NCBI GenBank assembly: GCA_024228935.1
Contig: JAAESX010000210.1
Coordinates: 1 to 64,000, forward strand
From: Pseudomonadota bacterium
Lineage (GTDB): Bacteria > Myxococcota_A > UBA796 > CAJQPC01
Direction: 5' to 3'
Length of the DNA: 64,000 bases
Shown here: positions 21,016 through 29,518 of the stretch, in pieces
Layout: every line of letters begins with the position of its first letter
How positions within the stretch are numbered: position 1 is the stretch's first letter
Position numbers and translations under genes: made by a program
Notes under the pieces: generated by a model
Database searches by the model: none
What the model was told of the DNA's origin: nothing
Seen by the model: the letters and a program-made list of their open reading frames with translations, nothing else

Positions 21016-21565
21016 CGCGCCCTCCTCGTAGTCCGCGCGCAGCCGCCGCGTGGCGGAAGCTGGCTCGTGCGCGGCGCAGTCTGCTCTTGGCTGTCCCGAC
21101 CGGACAGCCGATCAGCTCGGCGGCTTCGGTGTCGGTGCGCTGCTCCAGGTCGCAAAGGACCAGGACCTCGCGAAGGTCTTCGGGGAGCTCCTCGAGGAGA
21201 CCCCAGGCCTGCTGCAGGGCGTCTCGGCCCTCCATGTCCATCACCACGGCGCCGGCCGTCGGCTCGACGTCCGCGTCCCAGCGACGGGTGAAGGCCTCGC
21301 GGCGATGGGCGGAGGCCGTCCGTCGGCAGACGCTGTAGATCCAGCTCGGAAGCACCTTCTCGTTCCGGACGGTGCCCAGCTTTCGGAGGACCACGATCAG
21401 GACCTCCTGTGCGGCCTGCTCGGCATCGACCTTGGGTCCACCGAGCCGCCGGCACCACTGCAGCACCGTCGGGCTCCAGTCGGCGAAGAGCGCCTCGAGC
21501 GCTTCGGGCTCGCGAGCCTGGATCGCTCTCCAGCTCGGGCTCAGCGTTGGCTGTTGGGACACCAC
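21008..21565 (-). CDS. ECF-type RNA polymerase sigma factor
   Basis: About 185 aa. Region 2 is visible as EALFADWSPTVLQWCRRLGGPKVDAEQAAQEVLIVVLRKL and SWIYSVCRRTASAHRRE. Region 4 is visible as LLEELPEDLREVLVLCDLEQRTDTEAAELIGCPVGTAKSRLRRARASF, a normal ECF recognition helix. The start is one of two consecutive GTG codons (21565 or 21562), since no ATG lies in frame. The longer open frame upstream is an overlap artefact. It is co-transcribed with the FecR-like gene and follows the Pro-Glu-repeat surface protein by about 30 bases. It probably directs expression of its own operon and other envelope genes. Confidence 0.88.
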   Translation of the reverse strand: MVSQQPTLSPSWRAIQAREPEALEALFADWSPTVLQWCRRLGGPKVDAEQAAQEVLIVVLRKLGTVRNEKVLPSWIYSVCRRTASAHRREAFTRRWDADVEPTAGAVVMDMEGRDALQQAWGLLEELPEDLREVLVLCDLEQRTDTEAAELIGCPVGTAKSRLRRARASFRHAAAARGLRGGRDD

Positions 21566-21597
21566 GCCGGACTCATGGCCACCTGGAGGGGAACCGA

Positions 21598-22473
<876 letters not shown>

Positions 22474-22597
22474 GCGCGCAGTTTTTCACAGGGGTGGTGA
22501 CTCCGCACCCGAGGACATGTCCAGAGCTCCTGACAACGTCGGGTGATCGGTCGCGGACCGGTCGGCCATGTGAACATTCCATCCCCCCGGAGTCGCG

Positions 22598-23086
22598 ATG
22601 TCCCTCTTCCTGCTGTCCTTGGCCTGCGGTTCCAACTCTTCTCTGGATGTCTCGGACGGCGATCCGTCCGTCGACGACTCCGCCCCCGTCGAGGAGGAAG
22701 AGGAGGAGGATCCCGGGACTGCGCTGTGGGCCGGCGACTGGACCGGTGACCTGCGCATCGAAGGCAGCAGCAGCTTCGACTGCGACGGCGAGCTCGATGT
22801 CGAGTTCGAGGAAGACGGCTCGTTCTCTGGTGACGGCCTGTGCGACTTCGGCAGCTGGAGCGGCGAGTCCGACGTCGAGATCGAAGGCGCGATCGACGAG
22901 GACGGCGTCCTGACCGGCACGCTCTGGCTGGACTACCGGGACGAGGACGTCGAGCTCGACGTGAGCGGCCAGGCTGACGACGACGACGACATCGACGCCA
23001 CGCTCGAGGGTCTGTACGTCTACGAGGGTGGCTGGGGCGACTACGAGATCGAGCTCGGCGGTGAGATCGAGTTCGACCTGGACTGA
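22598..23086 (+). CDS. Acidic secreted lipoprotein of unknown function
   Basis: A protein of 162 aa beginning MSLFLLSLACGSNSS, a short signal with lipobox LSLAC. After a Ser/Asp/Glu-rich linker (EEEEEED) comes a strongly acidic beta-type domain with repeated W/G and DGxL patterns (GDWTGDLRIEG, GSFSGDGLCDFGSWSGE). Regular alternation suggests an eight-stranded lipocalin-like or META-like barrel, but no family is recognised. A GGAG site precedes the ATG. It is divergent from the Pro-Glu-repeat operon and convergent with hemF across the repeat region. Confidence 0.7.
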   Translation: MSLFLLSLACGSNSSLDVSDGDPSVDDSAPVEEEEEEDPGTALWAGDWTGDLRIEGSSSFDCDGELDVEFEEDGSFSGDGLCDFGSWSGESDVEIEGAIDEDGVLTGTLWLDYRDEDVELDVSGQADDDDDIDATLEGLYVYEGGWGDYEIELGGEIEFDLD

Positions 23087-23107
23087 GCGGTTCGAGTCGG
23101 CGGCTGC

Positions 23108-23245
23108 GAGACCTGGGGCCTCCGTTTGCTCCAGGGTTGGCCGTCAACTCGGCCGTTGTGAGACCTGGGGCTCCGTTTGCTCGCGGGTTGGGGGTCAACT
23201 CGGCCGTTGTGAGACCTGGGGCTCCGTTTGCTCGGTCAAACCGGT
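23108..23245. repeat. About 2.6 copies of a 51-52-bp repeat (family B, inverted)
   Basis: Units beginning GAGACCTGGGG at 23108, 23160 and 23211 contain CTCCGTTTGCTC and a GGTTG...GTCAACTCGGCC core. The reverse complement matches the repeats at 35240-35390 closely (GGCCGAGTTGAC, GAGCAAACGGAG). It lies directly downstream of the lipoprotein stop and next to a second array of a different sub-family. Confidence 0.85.
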
Positions 23246-23250
23246 CGCGG

Positions 23251-23510
23251 CCTCGAGCCCCGAGGCTGCCGGTCAGCCCCTCACCTTCGTCGCCGTCAGA
23301 GGCCTCGATCCCCGAGGCTGCCGGTCAGCCCCCCGGCTCCGGCGACCTCAGAGGTCTCGAACCCCGAGGCTGCCGGTCAGCCCCCCACCTTCGTCGCCGT
23401 CAGAGGCCTCGATCCCCGAGGCTGCCGGTCAGCCCCCCGGCTCCGGCGACCTTAGGGTCCTCGAACCCCGAGGCTGCCGGTCAGCCCCCCCACCTTCGGC
23501 GACCTCAGAC
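23251..23510. repeat. Five tandem 52-bp repeats (family A variant)
   Basis: Five units start at about 23251, 23303, 23355, 23407 and 23459. All contain CCCCGAGGCTGCCGGTCAGCC. The segment between cores alternates between a CACCTTCGTCGCCGTC form and a GGCTCCGGCGACCT form, which gives a 104-bp higher-order period. The core differs from that at 1-153 mainly by A to C. The array fills the gap up to the 3' end of hemF. Together with the array at 23108-23245 it accounts for the whole 434-base gene-free stretch 23087-23520. Confidence 0.9.
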
Positions 23511-23520
23511 CCCGCCGGCG

Positions 23521-24423
23521 CTAGACCCAGTCCCTCGGGCTCTTCAGCACCTCGACCAGGGCCGCCTCCGGGCTCCCGGGCTCGGGATGGTGGTCGTACG
23601 CCCACGACGCCGTCTGCGGCAGGCTCATCAGCACGCTCTCGATGCGCGCGTCCGTCCGCAGACCAAAGGCCGTGCCGCGGTCCCAGACGAGGTTGAACTC
23701 GACGTAGCGACCGTGCCGCAGGCCCTGCCAGGCGCGCTCCCGTTCCGCGTACGGTGTGTCCTTCCGCTTCTCCAGGAGAGGCAGGTAGGCCGGGAGGAAC
23801 GCCGACAGCCCTCCGCTCGCGAAGGCGAAGACCTCGTCGCGAGACCGGTCGTGCAGGTCGTCGAAGAAGATGCCGCCCACCCCTCGCGTCTCCTTGCGGT
23901 GCCGGACCAGGAAGTACTCGTCACACCACTCCTTGAAGCGCGGGTAGTACGCCGGGTCGTGCTCGTCGCACCACGCCTTGAGGACGCCGTGGAAGTGCCG
24001 CACGTCCTGGTCGAACAGGTAGTTCGGGGTGAGGTCGGTGCCACCGCCGAACCACCACGCCGTCGGCGAGGCCTCGGCGCCCAGCTCGAAGTAGCGGTAG
24101 TTCGCGTGGACGGTCGGGGCGTACGGGTTCCGCGGGTGCAGGACCAGGGACAGCCCGGTCGCGAAGAAGCGGGGGTCGTCGATCGAGAGCCCTCGTCCGC
24201 GCATGCTCTGCGCCGCCGCCTCGGACAGCGTCCCGTGCACCGCGGACACGTTGACGCCGCCCTTCTCGATGACGTCGCCGCCCTCGAGCACCCGTGTCCG
24301 GCCGCCACCACCGCCGGGTCGCTCCCACAGGTCCTCGTGAAAGGCCTGGCCGTCGATGGCGGACAGGGCCGCCGTGATCTCGTCCTGGGCCGCGTGGACC
24401 CGAACGATCATTCGCTGTCGCAT
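23521..24423 (-). CDS. hemF: Oxygen-dependent coproporphyrinogen III oxidase
   Basis: A protein of 300 aa, the usual HemF length. It converts coproporphyrinogen III to protoporphyrinogen IX with molecular oxygen. Recognisable blocks are GGGGGRTRVLEGGDVIEKGGVNVSAV, HPRNPYAPTVHANYRYFE, WWFGGGTDLTPNY, CDEYFLVRHRKETRGVGGIFFDDL, GRYVEFNLVWDRGTAFGLRT and ESVLMSLPQTASWAY. The active-site aspartate and histidines of the family are kept. The start is ATG 24423, with another Met four codons on. The MFS gene ends 8 bases upstream, so both may be on one transcript. It implies aerobic haem synthesis. Confidence 0.97.
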   Translation of the reverse strand: MRQRMIVRVHAAQDEITAALSAIDGQAFHEDLWERPGGGGGRTRVLEGGDVIEKGGVNVSAVHGTLSEAAAQSMRGRGLSIDDPRFFATGLSLVLHPRNPYAPTVHANYRYFELGAEASPTAWWFGGGTDLTPNYLFDQDVRHFHGVLKAWCDEHDPAYYPRFKEWCDEYFLVRHRKETRGVGGIFFDDLHDRSRDEVFAFASGGLSAFLPAYLPLLEKRKDTPYAERERAWQGLRHGRYVEFNLVWDRGTAFGLRTDARIESVLMSLPQTASWAYDHHPEPGSPEAALVEVLKSPRDWV

Positions 24424-24431
24424 GCGGACGT

Positions 24432-25658
24432 CTATCCGGCGACCGCGCTGGACTCCTCCAGCTCCTGCCCCTTCGTCTCCGGCAGCCACAACAGGATGAG
24501 GCCGAGCGCGATGATGGGGAAGATGCCCGTCGCCGCGACCGAGGGGCCCCAGCCGAAGTCCGCGGCAGCCAGCCCGACCGCCAGGGGAGCCAGGACGTAC
24601 CCGATGCGGCCCAGCAGGTTGTTCGCCCAGGCATACGCGTCGCCGCGGAACGCCGTGGGGAACAGCTCGGCCGTGTACGCGTTCATGACCGGCAGCACCG
24701 CGCTGGCCCCGAAGATGCCGCCCATGAGCCCGATGGTCAGCGCCCAGTGGGACTGCAGCGTGTAGCTGGCGACCACGCCGATGGCCGTGGCCACATAGAT
24801 GATGACGGCGCCCTTTCGGCGGCCGACGACGTCCAGGAGCTTGCCCGCGGCGAACACCAGCGGCATCGAGCCGACCGCCGCCAGGGTGATGCTCATCGAC
24901 ACCTGACCATCCGTCATGGCCCGCTCGGCGACGGCGAACTCCTTCCACCACGTGATCGCGTTCTGGGTGCACATGTACGTGAGCCCCCAGATCAGCGCGA
25001 GCTGGAAGACGCGGGTCCGGTACGGGCTCTTTAGGATGGCGAAGAAGCTCGGTCGGACGGCGGGCGCGGCCGCCTTGGCCTCGGTGAAGCGCGTCGTCTC
25101 CTGGATGCCTCGGCGAGCGAACGCCAGCAGGATCAGCGGGATGACGCCGGCGAAGTAGACCGACCGCCAGCCCCAGGGGAGCGTCAGCAACAGGGGCACC
25201 ACGCCGGCACAGAACACAGCTCCCAGCGAGGAGAACGCCTGGATGACGCCCATGACCATGCCGCGTCGGTCGGCCGGGTATTCCTCGGCCGCGAACACCA
25301 TCGCGGTGGCCCACTCGGCGATCAGGAACACGCGCGCCAGGAGTTGGAAGAGCGTGAACGAGTAGACGTCCGGCGCCAGTCCGGAGAGCCCGGTGAAGAT
25401 GGTGTACCCGGCGATGGTGATCATCAGGACCTGGCGTCGGCCCCAGTGGTCCGCCTTCCGCACCAGCACGTACGCGGCGATGGTGCCGATGTTGATGACG
25501 GCGACCATCACGCCGGCGCCGGCCTCGGACAGCCCCATGTCCGCCCGCAGGTTGGGCAGGATCTGGGACAGCGCCAGGAAGTCGTAGCCCTCGAAGAACG
25601 TCGCGACGCTCAGGAAGACGAAGAGCTTCTTCTGGTAGCTGGAGAGCGGCGTCGCCAC
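24432..25658 (-). CDS. MFS transporter, aromatic-acid/metabolite:H+ symporter type
   Basis: A protein of 408 aa with twelve hydrophobic segments. It has the MFS loop 2-3 signature (LVRKADHWGRRQVLM) and its repeat after helix 8 (KLLDVVGRRKGAVI). The first helix carries FFEGYDFLALSQILP, where an acidic residue in helix 1 (GYD) is typical of the AAHS/MHS carriers for aromatic acids and dicarboxylates. The GTG start at 25658 abuts the stop of the YceI gene. The substrate is not determined; the dehydrogenase of aromatic-acid breakdown at 6.5 kb is far away. Confidence 0.8.
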   Translation of the reverse strand: MATPLSSYQKKLFVFLSVATFFEGYDFLALSQILPNLRADMGLSEAGAGVMVAVINIGTIAAYVLVRKADHWGRRQVLMITIAGYTIFTGLSGLAPDVYSFTLFQLLARVFLIAEWATAMVFAAEEYPADRRGMVMGVIQAFSSLGAVFCAGVVPLLLTLPWGWRSVYFAGVIPLILLAFARRGIQETTRFTEAKAAAPAVRPSFFAILKSPYRTRVFQLALIWGLTYMCTQNAITWWKEFAVAERAMTDGQVSMSITLAAVGSMPLVFAAGKLLDVVGRRKGAVIIYVATAIGVVASYTLQSHWALTIGLMGGIFGASAVLPVMNAYTAELFPTAFRGDAYAWANNLLGRIGYVLAPLAVGLAAADFGWGPSVAATGIFPIIALGLILLWLPETKGQELEESSAVAG

Positions 25659-26381
25659 CTAATTCGCGGCCGCCAGCTTCACGCTCACCGTCATGGCGTC
25701 GGCGTTGAAGTACTTGCCGAAGGCGTAGGGCTCGAAGCCGAACTGGGTCGCCGTGATGTCGAACGTCCCGGTGCCGACCCAGATCTTCTCGTCCGTCTCG
25801 ACCGTGAGCGAGCAGGTCACCGGCGCGGTCACGCCGCGGATGGTCATGTCGCCCGTCACGTCGAAGCCGCCGTCCGTCGCGGTGATGGCGGTCGACGCGA
25901 AGACGATGTCGCCGAACGCGGCCTCGTTGAGCTGGTCCTCGGCGAGCATGTGCTCCACGACCTTGGCCTGGTGCTTCTCCTTCAACGTGTCCTCGAAGCC
26001 CGCTTCGGCGCGCAGCTCGTCGGTGTCCGCGACGAGCCCGTTCACCGGGAAGCTCACCTCGATGGACGACGTCGCGGTGTCCTCGCCCCAGACGACCGAG
26101 CCGGTCACGAACGTCGCGGCGACCGCGTGGTCGTGGGCCTTGCTGCCGTCCGGTGCGTTCAGCAGGACGACCAGGTGCGAGGACCCGTCCGAGACGGTGT
26201 AGCTGCGTGGCGGGGCGGGCTCTTCCTCGACGAACTCGGCGTTCGCCTCGGGCGACAGATCGCTGTGCTCGTCCCCGATCTCCTCCTCTCCCGGAGGCTG
26301 GAGCTCGCCCTCGATCTGGTCGTCCGAGATGTCGTAGGTAGGGTTCTCGGCCAGGGCGAACAGCGACAGCAGCGACCACAT
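25659..26381 (-). CDS. YceI-like periplasmic lipid-binding family protein
   Basis: A protein of 240 aa with a short signal (MWSLLSLFALAENP), an acidic Pro/Glu-rich stretch to about residue 60, then a YceI-type lipocalin domain: KAHDHAVAATF, SSIEVSFPVNGLVADTDELRAEAG, AFGDIVFASTAIT, VTGDMTIRGVTAPVTCSLTVE, QFGFEPYAFGKYF. YceI proteins bind polyisoprenoid or other lipids in the periplasm. A GAGGAGG site lies before the ATG. It abuts the MFS gene. A second YceI homologue is at 63207-63821. Confidence 0.85.
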   Translation of the reverse strand: MWSLLSLFALAENPTYDISDDQIEGELQPPGEEEIGDEHSDLSPEANAEFVEEEPAPPRSYTVSDGSSHLVVLLNAPDGSKAHDHAVAATFVTGSVVWGEDTATSSIEVSFPVNGLVADTDELRAEAGFEDTLKEKHQAKVVEHMLAEDQLNEAAFGDIVFASTAITATDGGFDVTGDMTIRGVTAPVTCSLTVETDEKIWVGTGTFDITATQFGFEPYAFGKYFNADAMTVSVKLAAAN

Positions 26382-26391
26382 GGGGGCCTCC

Positions 26392-27477
26392 TCAGAAGGT
26401 CAGGATCCAGCCTTCCAGAGGGCCGTTCCGGATCGGTATCGCCTGCGTGGGCTCGATGCCCAGGTCGTGCTCGGCGCCGACGACCATCACCCGCGCCCAG
26501 CCCGCGTACTGCTCGTCGAGCCAGGTCCCCACGCGGCGCCAGTCCGGTGCCGCCAGGCGGGCTCCGTGCGGCGGGTTCACGGCCAGCAGACCGGGGCCGC
26601 CCGGAGGGGGCTCGCTGCCGATGGCGTCCCGGTTCCGGAGCTTCACCTTCAGGCCGAGCTCGTCCAGGTTGTCCCGGGTGGCGAGCAACGCGTGCTCGCT
26701 CAGATCGCCGCCGTACAGGTCGAGGCCCTCGAACTGCGGCTCCTGCGACTTCAGGTCCTGGAAGGCCTGACGGTCGTGGTTCTGGAGGCCCATGAACGCG
26801 AACCGGCGCCGCAGTTGCTGGGGCGAGCAGCCCACCGAGATCATCGCGGCCTCGGCCAGGAGCGTGCCCGAGCCACACATCGGGTCGACGATGGGTCCCG
26901 TCCCGTCCCAGCCGCTGGCCAGGACCGCTGCGGCCGCCAGCGTCTCGCGAAGGGGGGCCTCGGTGGACTCGACCCGGTAGCCGCGCCGGTCCAGTGGCTC
27001 GCCGCTGGTGTCGAACAGGAGCGTCGCCCGGTTGCGGTGCAGGCGGACACGGAGCGGGAGCGTCGGGTTGTCCCGATCGATGCTGGAGCGGCTGCCGAAC
27101 TTCTCGCGCTGGCCGTCGACGATGCCGTCCTTGACCTTCAGTCCGATGTAGCCGACGTCGCGCAGGTTGCTCGCGCTCGAGCTGGCCCGGATCGAGAGCG
27201 TCATCTCGGGGGCGAACAGGCTGCCTCGCCAGCCCTTCACCAGGCGGAACGCGCCGAAGTACAGGTCCTGTTCGTTGCTGGCCTTCCAGCCTCCGAGGAC
27301 CAGCAGCACGCGGTTGGCGGTGCGCAGCTTCCAGTTGGCCAGGCGCACGGCTGGGGCGCTGTGTTCGGCCTCGAACGCGACCGCGCCGACCTCGATCATG
27401 GGGTCGAAGCCCAGGCCTCGGATCTCGGCGGCGAGCAGCTGCTCGAGCCCCTTTCCGCATGTCGCGATGAGCTTCAT
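26392..27477 (-). CDS. THUMP-domain guanine-N2 RNA methyltransferase (RlmL/Trm14 type)
   Basis: A protein of 361 aa. It begins MKLIATCGKGLEQLLAAEIRGLGF, the typical start of RlmL N-terminal and Trm14/YpsC proteins, followed by a THUMP domain to about 160. The Rossmann methyltransferase has LRETLAAAAVLASGW, IVDPMCGSGTLLAEAAM (motif I) and the catalytic motif as VNPPHGARL (about 300) instead of the usual NPPYG. It should methylate N2 of a guanine in 23S rRNA (position 2445 in E. coli) or tRNA. The start codon follows a GAGGA site. A longer upstream open frame belongs to other genes. Confidence 0.87.
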   Translation of the reverse strand: MKLIATCGKGLEQLLAAEIRGLGFDPMIEVGAVAFEAEHSAPAVRLANWKLRTANRVLLVLGGWKASNEQDLYFGAFRLVKGWRGSLFAPEMTLSIRASSSASNLRDVGYIGLKVKDGIVDGQREKFGSRSSIDRDNPTLPLRVRLHRNRATLLFDTSGEPLDRRGYRVESTEAPLRETLAAAAVLASGWDGTGPIVDPMCGSGTLLAEAAMISVGCSPQQLRRRFAFMGLQNHDRQAFQDLKSQEPQFEGLDLYGGDLSEHALLATRDNLDELGLKVKLRNRDAIGSEPPPGGPGLLAVNPPHGARLAAPDWRRVGTWLDEQYAGWARVMVVGAEHDLGIEPTQAIPIRNGPLEGWILTF

Positions 27478-27516
27478 GGTGTCCTCGGGAGCTGGGTAAC
27501 TGGCGCGGGCGAGCAA

Positions 27517-27600
27517 GGGAGTCTCGACCCTCGGGAGGACCGCAACTCGGTTCCTGGCGCTGAGGATGGGAGCTTCGACCCGCGGGAGGACCGCAACTCG
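27517..27600. repeat. Two copies of a 51-bp-period repeat (family C)
   Basis: Two nearly identical 33-base blocks (GGGAGTCTCGACCC..., ending GGACCGCAACTCG) start at 27517 and 27568, 51 bases apart. The minus strand reads CGAGTTGCGGTC, matching the CGAGTTGACGGTC of family B without its palindrome. They lie just beyond the 3' end of the beta-helix gene. Confidence 0.75.
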
Positions 27601-27638
27601 CCTCCTCACGCTCGCCTCCTCGCGATCCGCTCCGCCGA

Positions 27639-29495
27639 TCAGCGCCGCCTGACGACGAGCCCGAGCCCCAGGAGCATGAGGAAAGCCGCCCCGGTTCGGC
27701 AGCCACCGCTCAGATACGACACCGTTGAGCCGGGCGGAGCCACGCCGGTGTCGCCGGTCGGCTCGCCGGAGTCGGAGTCGCTGTCGGGCGAGTCCACGGG
27801 GGAGTCGTCGCTGTCCAGGCCGGTCTCGTCCGAGCCGGTGTCCTCGGGCTCGGGGTGGCCGTCCCAGCCCTCGGTCCACGGGCTCTGGTCGGGCTTCCCG
27901 TCGGGGCCGCCGAACGCCCCGATGTCGCAGACCGAGTTGCCGTCCCAGTCCAGGCAGCCGCTGGGGCCGCCGGCGTCGATGGCGGGCGAGGGGACCAGCG
28001 CGTCGAGCATCGGGAACGACGTGCAGTCGCCCAGCTCGAAGTCGTCGACGAACTCGGGGTCGGCCTCGATGTCCTCGCTGGTCGGCTGGACGTCGTTCGT
28101 CGACGTGCCGGCGTCCCACAGGTTCCAGCGGATGGTCCGGGTGCCGTCCACGTTGCCGTCGGCCCAGATGCCCCAGCCCGCGATGATGGTGTTCTGCATC
28201 AGGAAGTCGCCGTGCTCGCCCCCGATGGCCACGGTGCCGTTTCGCCCGAGCAGGTCCACGTGGTCGAACGCGACGTCCGTTCCTCCCGTGAGCTCGAGCC
28301 CGCTGGCGGCGCCCCGCGGGTCCTGGACGATGGTGTTCTCGGCGGTCAGCGAGCCTCGCCCGTCGGTGAAGATCGCGCTGCCCACGGTGGTGCCCCAGTT
28401 GCCGCAGAGCCACGTCCGGTGGAGGCTCACCTGCGCCGTCCCGGACGTCGCGAGTCCGCCACCGCTGGTCGTCGCCTCGGTGCCGTAGACGCCGCAGTTC
28501 GAGCAGCTGACGGTGCTGTCGCTCACGTACAGGCCGCCGCCGCTGGTGGCCTTGGTGTCGACGATGCGGATGTCGGAGAGCGAGGCGTCCAGGTACTCGC
28601 CGCCGATGTGGAAGGCGCCGCCCTTGCCCCCGGCCTCGGCCCCGATGACGTCGATGGTGTTGACCCAGGGGCTCATGCTGCTGACGTCGGACTTCAGCCG
28701 CACCGCGCCGCCGTCGCCGCCGCTCGTCCGCTTGAACGTCAGGTTGCTGAGCTGGGTGGTCGGGCAGTCCTGGACGTAGATGCTGCCGGCCCCGGTGCCA
28801 CCGACCGAGTCCGAGAACGTGCTGTCCTCGATCTGGACGAGCTGCGCGTTCTCGGCGTGGATGTCCGGGGCTGCGCTCGGGTCGCTGGAGACGTTGTCGC
28901 GGAACTCGCAGTCGTCGATGACGACCATCATGTCGCTGGAGACCTCGCTCTCGATACGCACAGGGCCCGAGTTGTCGGCGACGGTGCAGCCCTGGACGAC
29001 CACGTCCGTTCCACCCGCGCCGCGGCCGATCCACAGGCTGTTCGGCGCCCCGGTCTCCTGGAGCGTCAGGTTGCTGATGTACGCCCGGCTCCCCTCGATC
29101 CAGAACGGGGCCGTGGCGCCGCCGCGCCCCTCGAACGTCAGGCGCGAGGCGTCGAGCTCGGACTCCTTCAGCCACAGCGCGCATCCGCCGCACTCGTACG
29201 AGGTGCCGTTCGAGTCGTGCGTGAAGGTGTCGGTCTCGCCGTGGAACTCCAGGTCCCCGAACACCACCTCGGCGCCGTACACCAGCGTCGCGGGCATGCG
29301 CGCTGGGACCTCGGCCGTCCACGAGTGGATGCTGACCGGCTTCTCGATGATCACCGGGCCCTCGACCGAGGCGTCGTACGACGGGTCGATCAGGATCGCG
29401 CTGTCCGTGCCGATGTTCGCGAGCGCCTGGTGCAGCGTGAGCGACGAGCCATCGACGATCTGTGTGGCGTGGGCTGACGCCATGAACAGGAGCAT
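27639..29495 (-). CDS. Secreted right-handed beta-helix protein with MYXO-CTERM-like tail
   Basis: A protein of 618 aa with a signal peptide (MLLFMASAHATQ), a long region of short beta-helix repeats (many N, G, S, with TVADNSG, SNLTLQ, ASLSDIRIV), a DPEFVDDFELGDCT/PAIDAGGPSGC end-cap typical of bacterial parallel beta-helix choice-of-anchor proteins, and a Ser/Asp/Pro linker (DTGSDETGLDSDDSPVD). The C terminus has Cys, a hydrophobic helix and Arg residues (SGGCRTGAAFLMLLGLGLVVRRR), like the MYXO-CTERM sorting signal. Such proteins are anchored at the outer surface. It is divergent from the EEP lipoprotein with only 23 bases between start codons. Confidence 0.85.
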   Translation of the reverse strand: MLLFMASAHATQIVDGSSLTLHQALANIGTDSAILIDPSYDASVEGPVIIEKPVSIHSWTAEVPARMPATLVYGAEVVFGDLEFHGETDTFTHDSNGTSYECGGCALWLKESELDASRLTFEGRGGATAPFWIEGSRAYISNLTLQETGAPNSLWIGRGAGGTDVVVQGCTVADNSGPVRIESEVSSDMMVVIDDCEFRDNVSSDPSAAPDIHAENAQLVQIEDSTFSDSVGGTGAGSIYVQDCPTTQLSNLTFKRTSGGDGGAVRLKSDVSSMSPWVNTIDVIGAEAGGKGGAFHIGGEYLDASLSDIRIVDTKATSGGGLYVSDSTVSCSNCGVYGTEATTSGGGLATSGTAQVSLHRTWLCGNWGTTVGSAIFTDGRGSLTAENTIVQDPRGAASGLELTGGTDVAFDHVDLLGRNGTVAIGGEHGDFLMQNTIIAGWGIWADGNVDGTRTIRWNLWDAGTSTNDVQPTSEDIEADPEFVDDFELGDCTSFPMLDALVPSPAIDAGGPSGCLDWDGNSVCDIGAFGGPDGKPDQSPWTEGWDGHPEPEDTGSDETGLDSDDSPVDSPDSDSDSGEPTGDTGVAPPGSTVSYLSGGCRTGAAFLMLLGLGLVVRRR

Positions 29496-29501
29496 GCGCC
29501 C

Positions 29502-29511
29502 AGGATACTCT
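29502..29511. promoter_or_regulatory. Overlapping divergent -10 boxes for leaderless transcripts
   Basis: In the 23-base gap between divergent ATG codons, the minus strand has TATCCT (29507-29502) 6 bases before the beta-helix ATG. The plus strand has TACTCT (29506-29511) 7 bases before the EEP-lipoprotein ATG. There is no room for a ribosome site on either side, so transcription would start at or next to the A of each ATG. This is inferred from sequence only. Confidence 0.5.
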
Positions 29512-29518
29512 CTCGCCC

